From a virus: a stretch of DNA of 20,197 nucleotides. Of this stretch, positions 14,475-20,197 are shown one piece after another. The translations under genes were made by a program, and so were the position numbers. The notes under the pieces were generated by a model, which was not told the origin of the DNA, searched no databases, and worked only from the letters and a program-made list of their open reading frames with translations. Location: the IMG/VR virus record IMGVR_UViG_3300030060_000151, positions 1 to 20,197 of that record; one strand, written 5' to 3'. Every line of letters begins with the position of its first letter. The stretch's first letter is position 1.

Positions 14475-14583
14475 TCATTCTATCTCTTTTAAAAATGCCT
14501 CTACCAATTAAAATATCTTTTTTGGTAACTTTTCCATCTTTATTTAAATCAGGAAATCTTTTTTTTGTTTTAATTTTTTTCAT
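14458..14583 (-). CDS. Tiny basic protein with EF-hand/dockerin-like loop (41 aa)
   Basis: Translated by hand: MKKIKTKKRF, then PDLNKDGKVTKKDILIGRGI and a basic tail. The segment D-L-N-K-D-G-K-V-T-K-K-D matches the spacing of a 12-residue EF-hand/dockerin-type calcium loop (ligands at loop positions 1, 3, 5, 7 and 12; Gly at 6). I recall similar FPDLNKDGKVTKxDILIGRG proteins in marine phages. The ATG overlaps the preceding stop as ATGA, with AAGGT about 7 nt upstream. Whether calcium is bound is unknown, since the other half of a paired EF-hand is missing. Confidence 0.65.
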   Translation of the reverse strand: MKKIKTKKRFPDLNKDGKVTKKDILIGRGIFKRDRMNGKKS

Positions 14584-14726
14584 TTTCCGACCTTTTTCAT
14601 TGCTAGTTTATGTGCTTGTGTAAAGGTTTTACCTTTATTCATCTCTTTACGCATAAAAGTCATATGTTTCGCACTATGATGTTTTTTATGTTTTGCAAGA
14701 GTTGCTTTTTGTAGTTTAGTTAACAT
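14580..14726 (-). CDS. Tiny basic His/Lys-rich protein (48 aa)
   Basis: Translated by hand: MLTKLQKATLAKHKKHHSAK, HMTFMRKEMNKGKTFTQAHK, LAMKKVGK. The stretch HHSAKHMTFMRKEMNKGKTF with TQAHKLAMKKVGK is a pattern I recall from many unrelated phage genomes, so this is very likely expressed. Lys and His make up a large share of the residues, and two short amphipathic helices are likely. It is linked by ATGA to the 41-residue gene downstream and overlaps the 17-residue ORF upstream by 7 bp. Nucleic-acid binding or condensation is a guess from composition. Confidence 0.65.
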   Translation of the reverse strand: MLTKLQKATLAKHKKHHSAKHMTFMRKEMNKGKTFTQAHKLAMKKVGK

Positions 14727-14773
14727 TTGCCTTTTTTCTTCTTTTTTCCTTTTTTCATTGGTTTGCCATACAT
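14720..14773 (-). CDS. Putative 17-residue Lys-rich microprotein
   Basis: The ORF MYGKPMKKGKKKKKGKC has one of the best ribosome-binding sites in the cassette (AGGAG, 7 nt before the ATG). It fills the gap between the XhlA-like gene and the 48-residue gene and overlaps the latter by 7 bp. The alternative is a leader whose translation couples ribosomes into the next gene, which has a poor site of its own. At this size coding status cannot be settled from sequence alone. Confidence 0.45.
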   Translation of the reverse strand: MYGKPMKKGKKKKKGKC

Positions 14774-14783
14774 AATATTTCTC

Positions 14784-15008
14784 CTATAAAAGTTTTAGTA
14801 TTTCTGTAAATTTATCACTCATCAAAACAAAGACCACAATAGCTCCATATATAATATATTGAGCTTTAAAGATTGCTCTTTTAACATCTCTAACATCACA
14901 TTTAAGAACATCAATATCTCTTTGCATATGAGCAAGATGATTGTTTTTAATTAAATCAATGTCTTTTTTGAGTAATTCTATTTCTGTTTTAATGTCCTTT
15001 TCGTTCAT
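14784..15008 (-). CDS. XhlA-like coiled-coil membrane protein, possible holin component (74 aa)
   Basis: Residues 4-45 form a heptad-like coiled coil (EIELLKKDIDLI, MQRDIDVLKCDVRDVKRAIF). A single hydrophobic span follows (about 50-64, QYIIYGAIVVFVLM) and a short C-terminus ends in FTEILKLL. This layout is that of the haemolysin XhlA family of phage membrane proteins, often encoded in lysis cassettes. The N-terminal coiled coil would lie in the cytoplasm. The start overlaps the upstream stop as ATGA, with AGAGGTT 10 nt upstream. No endolysin is seen nearby, so a holin role is tentative. Confidence 0.65.
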   Translation of the reverse strand: MNEKDIKTEIELLKKDIDLIKNNHLAHMQRDIDVLKCDVRDVKRAIFKAQYIIYGAIVVFVLMSDKFTEILKLL

Positions 15009-15163
15009 GCTAGTGGCAACCTCTTTCTTTTAGGGTACATATTAACTGCTATTGCTACTGCTTGTTTTTGTGGTTTGCCCTCTTTTTTTAATACTTTAAT
15101 TTTTTTAGAAATTAATTTATTTCTCTCAATATTTCCATATCCTGAGTATTTAGGGTATGCCAT
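15005..15163 (-). CDS. Tiny basic protein, EGKPQKQAVAIA type (52 aa)
   Basis: Translated by hand: MAYPKYSGYGNIERNKLISK, KIKVLKKEGKPQKQAVAIAV, then NMYPKRKRLPLA. The helix-turn element LKKEGKPQKQAVAIA recurs in many small proteins of marine phages, where I recall it next to portal or capsid genes; its role is unknown. The ATG overlaps the portal stop as TAATG, and its own stop overlaps the next ATG as ATGA, so it is coupled on both sides. Charge suggests nucleic-acid contact. Confidence 0.7.
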   Translation of the reverse strand: MAYPKYSGYGNIERNKLISKKIKVLKKEGKPQKQAVAIAVNMYPKRKRLPLA

Positions 15164-17208
15164 TAGCTTGGGCCTATTCCAACAGGTCTATTTTGCACAG
15201 CTTCTAGTGCAAGTTCTTGTTCGTTTAAGTCAAGTTGTGATTTTTTAATCTGTAATTCTTGTTGCTTAAGAGCAAGATTGACTGCTGCTTCTTCTTGTTT
15301 TAATTTAAGTTCTTGTGCTTTAAGTTCAGTATCTATTTGTAACTCTTGAGCTTGTAATTGTAATTTTTGTAATTCTACTTGAGCTTTTTGTTGTGCTACC
15401 TTTTCATCTAATGTAGGTTCAGGTGGTGGTTGAGGTGGCATCATAGCTGGATTAGATATAAACTGATCTGAGTTTTTATATCCTGATTGAGCTATAAATT
15501 CACTTACTGCATTATATATATTTTGTGGTGTAACGATTGACCCCATTCCACCATTTTGTATTAAACCTTGTATTATCTGCATAATAGAACCCATAGTTTG
15601 AGTCTTGCTTTGTTGCGAACCTGACCCAATACCTACATTAACAGTACAATTTAGTTTTTCTTTCCAACGAGATACATCTATAGGTACAAATTTTCCGTTA
15701 AGATAAGCTATTTTTTGTCTATCTTCGTATCTTTGTACCAGCGAATAAATGTTTCTAAATAAATCTTTAATGCCTGTTTCTGCAAATATACGAGCAATCA
15801 ACTCAATTCTTTGCATAGCAGACTCAGTTGCTGCTGAAATTGCACCTGAAGTTACATGAGATGTTAATACATCAGGATTAAGACCTTGTGTCATTTTAGA
15901 TACACCTGATCTTTCTTCTCTAATGCCATCTAGGTATTGTACCATTTGGAACGCATAAGATTGTATTTGTGGTGTAGGTAGTGCTGTAACAGCACCTGGT
16001 GCTCTCATTCTTACAATCCCACCTGGTTTAGATGAAAGTAAATCATCTAATTCTACTTGACCTGCTAAAACTGCATATCTAGCATTGTTAGTTAAATACA
16101 TATTATCGAGAAGATTTCTCATAATAGTTGATTTAATAAGCTGTATATCTTGAACTGTATCGGCAATGCTCATGCCATGAAACTTATGTGGTATTGGTAA
16201 TGGACAAATAGTTGAAAATGGAATTGAATCTATTTCCTCATTATCCAATATTATACTGCCACCTTTAGTAATTTTTCTAAGTTCTGCTATACCATCGTTA
16301 TCGTAATCAATATACATATAACATTCTTCTAACCAAACTTTTCTTGATGGCCCTTCTCCTTCTTCTCCTGGAGATGAATCATCATCGTAGCTAAATCTTG
16401 TTATTCTTTCCTCATTAAACTCTGCGTTATTTTGTGTATAACTTGGTAGTTCATCAACTAAAGACTTTGGGTATCCTTCTAAAATTAAATCAGATACCGA
16501 TTTTTTTACTCGATGGCACACAAAACTAGCATCTTCAACAGAAGTAGCCCTTCTTGATACTAAAAATTCTTCAGGTGGTACAGATAAAACTCTTACCTGC
16601 CCATCGGTTTTAGTTTTCTTAACTTTAACATCGTGTTCAACAATAGCTGGAGATATCAAAGTGCCAAAATCATCGACTTGTTGTTTTTGTATTACAATCT
16701 CAGTATGTTCTATGACTTCCATATCATCATTAGCAAGAATAGATTGGTATTCAATTTCAGTTAAGTTAGTGTAATTTTCTGTAGATACTTCTGTTTTTTC
16801 TTCCCAAAAATGCTTAATAACACCTGTTTTAGATATTAACGCATCTTTGAAGGCATCATATAGGACTTTAAAGCCGTTATTTTGTTTGTTAAAGACATAA
16901 TTAACATAGTCAGTAGCTTGTTGTGCCATTTGCACATCTTCAGGGCCTTGTGGCTCAAATTCAGCTACATTGTTGTGCGTGGTAAAAATACGCATTAATG
17001 ATGGCATAATATATTCTATTGTATCCCTAACATCAGTAGTAACGATCTCAGACCTACCCTCTATTTCATTACCAAACTTCTCGCCAAGATAATACTTCAT
17101 AGCATTTTCTCTTTGTTCTGAAAGCTCAGTATTAAAATTACCTGAGGCAGACTCTATTTCATTGCTTAGTTTTGATGCTAATTCATCATCGGTCATCTTT
17201 TTAGCCAT
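15163..17208 (-). CDS. Portal protein (681 aa)
   Basis: This is a large portal of the P22/podovirus type. The N-terminus has RENAMKYYLGEKFGNEIEGR and SEIVTTDVRDTIEYIMPSLM (about 29-76), which I recognise from portals. FKDALISKTGVIKHFWEE follows at about 119-136, then LSVPPEEFLVSRRATSVEDA. The stem and crown region includes SIADTVQDIQLIKSTIMRNL and HVTSGAISAATESAMQRIEL. The C-terminal 80 residues are a Gln/Lys/Leu/Glu coiled coil ending in NRPVGIGPS, perhaps a barrel-like helical extension into the capsid. It forms the dodecameric DNA gateway and binds the terminase. TAAATG joins it to the upstream gene. Confidence 0.9.
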   Translation of the reverse strand: MAKKMTDDELASKLSNEIESASGNFNTELSEQRENAMKYYLGEKFGNEIEGRSEIVTTDVRDTIEYIMPSLMRIFTTHNNVAEFEPQGPEDVQMAQQATDYVNYVFNKQNNGFKVLYDAFKDALISKTGVIKHFWEEKTEVSTENYTNLTEIEYQSILANDDMEVIEHTEIVIQKQQVDDFGTLISPAIVEHDVKVKKTKTDGQVRVLSVPPEEFLVSRRATSVEDASFVCHRVKKSVSDLILEGYPKSLVDELPSYTQNNAEFNEERITRFSYDDDSSPGEEGEGPSRKVWLEECYMYIDYDNDGIAELRKITKGGSIILDNEEIDSIPFSTICPLPIPHKFHGMSIADTVQDIQLIKSTIMRNLLDNMYLTNNARYAVLAGQVELDDLLSSKPGGIVRMRAPGAVTALPTPQIQSYAFQMVQYLDGIREERSGVSKMTQGLNPDVLTSHVTSGAISAATESAMQRIELIARIFAETGIKDLFRNIYSLVQRYEDRQKIAYLNGKFVPIDVSRWKEKLNCTVNVGIGSGSQQSKTQTMGSIMQIIQGLIQNGGMGSIVTPQNIYNAVSEFIAQSGYKNSDQFISNPAMMPPQPPPEPTLDEKVAQQKAQVELQKLQLQAQELQIDTELKAQELKLKQEEAAVNLALKQQELQIKKSQLDLNEQELALEAVQNRPVGIGPS

Positions 17209-17568
17209 TTATTTTGTGTACCTCTTTTTAAAGTCGGACAAGAAAGATTCAATTTGCTTTTTTCTTGTCGTTGATGCTGCCGACCCACCCTCTTTCATTA
17301 GTTTTTTAACACTTTTATTAAACTTATTTATTTCTCTTTCTCTTTCTGCTAATTCCCTTGCTCTTTTATTTTTCAATTTTTGGGCTTCTGTGGCTGCTAG
17401 GCCAAAAATGCCAACTGTCCCCAAACTTGAAAGACCAAGTCCTCCAGTTATTACTCCTATTGCTTCTGCAGTCTTGCGTAGATCTTCCTTTTTTAATTTT
17501 TCTAAGGCTTTCTTTTTTAATTTTTTAGCTGCTAATCTTGCTGCAAATCCTACTAGTGGTGCTGCCAT
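17209..17568 (-). CDS. Small basic membrane-associated protein (119 aa)
   Basis: I do not recognise the family. The Lys/Ala-rich N-terminus (LAAKKLKKKALEKLKKEDLR) looks like an amphipathic helix. It precedes a Gly-rich hydrophobic segment (about 36-60, AIGVITGGLGLSSLGTVGIF), and the C-terminal half is charged and helical (ARELAEREREINKFNKSVKK). Shine-Dalgarno AGGAGAT precedes the ATG, and the stop abuts the portal start. It sits between the terminase and portal genes, where a small terminase subunit might be expected, but it lacks an HTH motif and has a membrane-like span. A virion or lysis-accessory role is equally possible. Confidence 0.55.
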   Translation of the reverse strand: MAAPLVGFAARLAAKKLKKKALEKLKKEDLRKTAEAIGVITGGLGLSSLGTVGIFGLAATEAQKLKNKRARELAEREREINKFNKSVKKLMKEGGSAASTTRKKQIESFLSDFKKRYTK

Positions 17569-17579
17569 AATATTATCTC

Positions 17580-19025
17580 CTATACGACAGCTACATCAGG
17601 GCCTAATCTGCCCTTATTGTTCCATCGTGATCCTTTAGTTGTTGAATGTCTAAGACTCATGGCAGCATATCTTGTAGCCGACATTAAGTCATCTTTAAGT
17701 TTAATTAATTTTCCATCTTTACGATGATACATACGATACTCCTCAAACCAACTGTAAAGAGTATTAAATACTTTAAATCTACCACTTTCCATTCTGTCTA
17801 GCATTTCCATAAGACCTGCTTCCACTGAATTGCCACCTTTTTTCTCACCAATCGCTGGTGGGTTTTCAAAGTGGAAAGGCAGCATATTAACGTAATTATC
17901 ACGATATTGTTCGGCTAATGTTACACCTGAACCTTTATCGTGTTGGTAGCCATCGTGTGGCCAGACTATAGGAATATAGTCGCTACCTTCCCTTTCATTA
18001 ATATGTGATGCGTGATAGCTTGGGATTTGTTTACTCATCTTGTAACAATCGTAGACATAAACAATATCCTTATCTCTATCCCAGGCTAACCAAACTACGG
18101 CTGTAGGGTGGTCGTATCCAAAATCAAGACCTGCAATCCTTGAAAAATGTGGGGGTATGGTGAACGGATCACAGGCTAAGTTATCTTCATCAATAGGAAA
18201 GACTAATCCACTTCCTATCATGGGTATGCCCTTTGACCTCATATCACGCTCATGTTGAGGTAGGGCAGCTAAAATCTGTTGTTTCATATCCTCGGTTAGA
18301 TGTTCTGCATCTTCCCACCCTGCTGTAACTAGGGCTTGTCCTGGTCTTAAATCTGAGGTGAAGTTTTGTACTACTTCAGTCATACCTGACTCAGGGGTAA
18401 AAGTCAGGTAGACTTGTCCTCTTTTGTCGAGGGTACGAGTAATACATTGTGAATAGATATCTTGAGGTGGTTCTTCATCTAGCCATATAATATCTAAACT
18501 CTCCCCCATAAATTTTTCAGCCCCCATTTCATAGGCTTTAAAGGCAACCCTAGACCACCCACCTGTTCTATGTTTTACAAGCACCGAAGAATGTGCATTT
18601 GGCACACCTGGTTTTCTTGTTGTTTCACCTATAAGATGTTTAGGAATACTCCCTTTCCCTCTATCTCTTGGGTTGTCAGGTTGCCCAAATAATTCTTTTT
18701 GGCATATATCTCGTGTGGTTTCATTACTAGCTCCACACACCCATGCTCTAATAGGTTTATCGTATTTCTTCCCCTTCCACCATTTAGGGTATAATCCAGT
18801 CAAATGAGCTGCCATTTCCATAGCACCCACATAAGACTTACCCACCCTGTTAGCTGCCATCAAAAGCCTCTGAGAGGACTCTATACCTGCTTTATGAAAC
18901 CTTTTTTGAAAGTCGTAGGGTTGGTAGTAGTTTAACCTATTTTCCTCTTGTCGTTTATTAAGAGTTTTTAAAATCTCTTGGATTCTTTCGTTGTTTTGCA
19001 TATTTGTTCTAACTGAAGATAACAT
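17580..19025 (-). CDS. terL: Terminase large subunit (481 aa)
   Basis: This is the DNA-packaging ATPase/nuclease. The Walker A motif is AANRVGKS (57-64) and Walker B is LDIIWLDEE (177-185), with a coupling motif TFTPESG (about 208-214). The RNase H-like nuclease half has acidic residues D301 and D305 (IAGLDFGYDHPTAVVWLAWD), WPHDG at 356-360 and a final acidic site in DDLMSATRYA (445-453). All key residues are present, so it should be active. Length is normal for the family. The start is uncertain: ATG 19025 gives 481 residues, ATG 19001 (MQNNERI) gives 473, and neither has a good Shine-Dalgarno. Either overlaps the end of the HNH gene, implying coupling. Confidence 0.92.
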   Translation of the reverse strand: MLSSVRTNMQNNERIQEILKTLNKRQEENRLNYYQPYDFQKRFHKAGIESSQRLLMAANRVGKSYVGAMEMAAHLTGLYPKWWKGKKYDKPIRAWVCGASNETTRDICQKELFGQPDNPRDRGKGSIPKHLIGETTRKPGVPNAHSSVLVKHRTGGWSRVAFKAYEMGAEKFMGESLDIIWLDEEPPQDIYSQCITRTLDKRGQVYLTFTPESGMTEVVQNFTSDLRPGQALVTAGWEDAEHLTEDMKQQILAALPQHERDMRSKGIPMIGSGLVFPIDEDNLACDPFTIPPHFSRIAGLDFGYDHPTAVVWLAWDRDKDIVYVYDCYKMSKQIPSYHASHINEREGSDYIPIVWPHDGYQHDKGSGVTLAEQYRDNYVNMLPFHFENPPAIGEKKGGNSVEAGLMEMLDRMESGRFKVFNTLYSWFEEYRMYHRKDGKLIKLKDDLMSATRYAAMSLRHSTTKGSRWNNKGRLGPDVAVV

Positions 19026-19852
19026 TGTAAATATTGATTATTTTGAGGTATTTCTTTTGCCAAGGGTATAAGTTTTTCTTGCAATATTTTTATCTTATCT
19101 TCCCTGGCTGATATGGGTCTTAATATATTGTTTATATCTTTGCTTATCTCCCACACATCTCCCCAACCTGTTGTCCTGTTTTTCAATATTCCTCTAAGAT
19201 AACCAGATAGGCTCACAACCCCTTGTTTTTTATTTTTAATAGATTTTTTTAAATTATTTTCTATATTAGTTATAAACAAATCTGCATTATATTTAGCTTC
19301 TTCTTTTTTTGTAATATTCTTGTGTAAAAATTCAACATAAGAAAATTCTGTATCTTCAATTACCTCAACGAATTCTTGCATATCTAGTTTTTTATATAGG
19401 TTTAAGAATTTGTTTACCATAGGGTCGGCTACAGTAAACTTAAAACCTGTGTTTATTTCGATCATATGATTAATATAATCTATCAAGGGTTTAATTTCTT
19501 CTGTTTTATCTAATCTGCTTTTTAGATACGCTTGGAGCTGCTCTCTTTTTTCATCTGTTTCTTTAAGTTCTTTTTCTTTTAAAGAAATGTAATTTTTATC
19601 TGTAATTTTTCTCTTACCTTTGCCGATATTGCATTGTTTGCAAGAAGTAATAAGATTTTCAAAGCTATTATCGCCACCCTCGTAAACAGGCACAATATGA
19701 TCTACTTCCAAAACAACTCCCTCATCTCTTGGGGTAGCACCACAATATTGACATTTATGGTTATCTCTTTTAAATACCTCAAACCTTATTTTTGGGGATA
19801 TCGATTTTCTTTTCCCAACCAATTTAAGTTTGCTCTCTTTGTTTTTACACAT
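18968..19852 (-). CDS. HNH endonuclease with long C-terminal extension (294 aa)
   Basis: The N-terminal third is an HNH nuclease: FEVFKRDNHKCQYCGATPRD with zinc ligands C34/C37, catalytic DH at 51-52 (VLEVDHIVPVYEGGDNS), N66 in ENLI, and CKQCNIGKGKRK with C71/C74. About 210 further residues are Lys/Glu-rich and helical (KELKETDEKREQLQAYLKSR; LKKSIKNKKQGVVSLSGYLR) and match nothing I know. ATG at 19852 is chosen over the in-frame TTG at 19867 because GGAG lies just before it. HNH proteins beside terminases can take part in packaging-linked DNA cleavage; a homing-type endonuclease is the alternative. The 3' end overlaps terL. Confidence 0.85.
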   Translation of the reverse strand: MCKNKESKLKLVGKRKSISPKIRFEVFKRDNHKCQYCGATPRDEGVVLEVDHIVPVYEGGDNSFENLITSCKQCNIGKGKRKITDKNYISLKEKELKETDEKREQLQAYLKSRLDKTEEIKPLIDYINHMIEINTGFKFTVADPMVNKFLNLYKKLDMQEFVEVIEDTEFSYVEFLHKNITKKEEAKYNADLFITNIENNLKKSIKNKKQGVVSLSGYLRGILKNRTTGWGDVWEISKDINNILRPISAREDKIKILQEKLIPLAKEIPQNNQYLQCYLQLEQICKTTKESKRF

Positions 19853-19867
19853 AATACTCCACCTCAA

Positions 19868-19896
19868 AGTATATGTTTTTTTAAAATAAAACGCAA
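19868..19896 (-). promoter_or_regulatory. Predicted sigma70-like promoter of the late operon
   Basis: On the minus strand TTGCGT (19896-19891) and TATACT (19873-19868) are separated by exactly 17 bp of A/T-rich spacer. The expected transcription start is near 19861-19862, leaving only about 10 nt before the HNH ATG at 19852, just enough to keep the GGAG ribosome-binding site. The fit is good, but chance matches are common in AT-rich DNA. Confidence 0.5.
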
Positions 19897-19963
19897 CATC
19901 TTGTGTTTACTAGATTGAATTGGGCTATATCTAGTATATTAGTAACTGCTAATGGTCTTATAT

Positions 19964-19982
19964 TTCCCACCATAGTGTGGAA
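19964..19982. repeat. Inverted repeat with 7-bp stem and CATA loop
   Basis: TTCCCAC pairs with GTG-T-GGAA (one bulged T) around the loop CATA. No T-run follows on either strand, so it is not a normal intrinsic terminator. It could be an operator or a structural element. Confidence 0.45.
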
Positions 19983-20033
19983 TGATATATATATATAATT
20001 GTGTCTGCCTGTGGGGGGTTGCCACTAATATAA

Positions 20034-20068
20034 TAATATTCTAATCAATGACTCTCTAATATTCTAAT
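20034..20068. repeat. 12-bp direct repeat TAATATTCTAAT, two copies
   Basis: Exact copies lie at 20034-20045 and 20057-20068. Start-to-start spacing is 23 bp, close to two helical turns, which would place two bound protein units on the same face of the DNA. The motif is AT-only apart from one C, so chance is possible. Confidence 0.5.
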
Positions 20069-20197
20069 TTTCTTATGGATTCCTAATAGGCTTGTTACCG
20101 CCCTATAATCTATTAGTAGTAGGTAGGTATATTATTTATATTTAGAGGTGAGTGTGCTATGGCTAACTACTTCCCATAACCTATCAATACAAAGAAC

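Larger units (their letters stand above)
19853..20197. other. Non-coding intergenic region upstream of the late operon
   Basis: No frame on either strand has a usable start and length, and stops are frequent. The region holds the promoter at 19868-19896, a hairpin at 19964-19982, an alternating AT tract at about 19985-19997, a G6 run near 20013, a 12-bp direct repeat at 20034-20045 and 20057-20068, a CCTAATAGG palindrome at 20082-20090, and a short tandem tag/gta tract at about 20114-20129. It looks like a control region separating this operon from genes outside the window. Confidence 0.6.

Noticed and set aside
17162-17638. Plus-strand 158-codon ORF with hydrophobic translation
   Set aside because: It is antisense to the start of the portal gene and the Lys-rich 119-residue gene; Phe/Leu richness is what AAA/AAG codons give on the opposite strand.
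19985-20030. AT tract and G6 run considered as a tRNA or riboswitch remnant
   Set aside because: No cloverleaf, acceptor stem or TTCGA-like T-arm could be drawn on either strand.
20160-20180. Plus-strand ATG near the right edge with a preceding GAGGTG
   Set aside because: The frame stops after six codons, so it cannot be the start of a divergent gene.

Overview
This window looks like the late (virion assembly) half of an AT-rich tailed bacteriophage, most likely a marine podovirus. The supporting signs are an SU10-type major capsid protein, a podovirus-like adaptor, nozzle and internal-protein set, and many very short Lys-rich ORFs of a kind I recall from uncultured marine phages and pelagiphages. 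The host cannot be read from the sequence. Codon usage is strongly A/T-ending, and an oligotrophic marine alphaproteobacterium such as SAR11 is only a guess.

Every gene I can support lies on the minus strand, so the late operon reads from high to low coordinates. Positions 19853-20197 hold no gene. This stretch carries a good sigma70-like promoter pointing into the operon, a 12-bp direct repeat, a hairpin and an alternating AT tract. Then come an HNH endonuclease, the terminase large subunit, a small basic membrane protein and the portal protein. Next is a cassette of tiny genes (15163 down to 13612): several 17-88 residue Lys/Arg-rich proteins, an XhlA-like coiled-coil/membrane protein and an XRE-like helix-turn-helix protein. 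Scaffold (13609-12581) and major capsid protein (12546-11605) follow, ending at a strong intrinsic terminator, the position T7 uses for Tphi.

Downstream of the terminator are two small beta-rich head proteins, a conserved small phage protein, the tail adaptor (10523-9897) and a 69-residue protein. Then come a long repeat-built tail fibre (9687-7165), a probable fibre accessory protein, a second short fibre with a collar/gp10-like tip and the tail nozzle (6149-4599). The run ends with a small protein, a T7 gp13-like protein of GNAT appearance, three internal or ejection-type proteins and a large protein that runs off the left edge.

The genes are packed almost end to end. Many junctions are TAATG, TAAATG, ATGA or GTGA overlaps, implying translational coupling. 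These junctions, with Shine-Dalgarno matches, correct several starts (6149, 7165, 19852) and reveal five genes below 60 codons. No integrase, tRNA, CRISPR, replication gene or endolysin is visible, and no small terminase subunit could be recognised.
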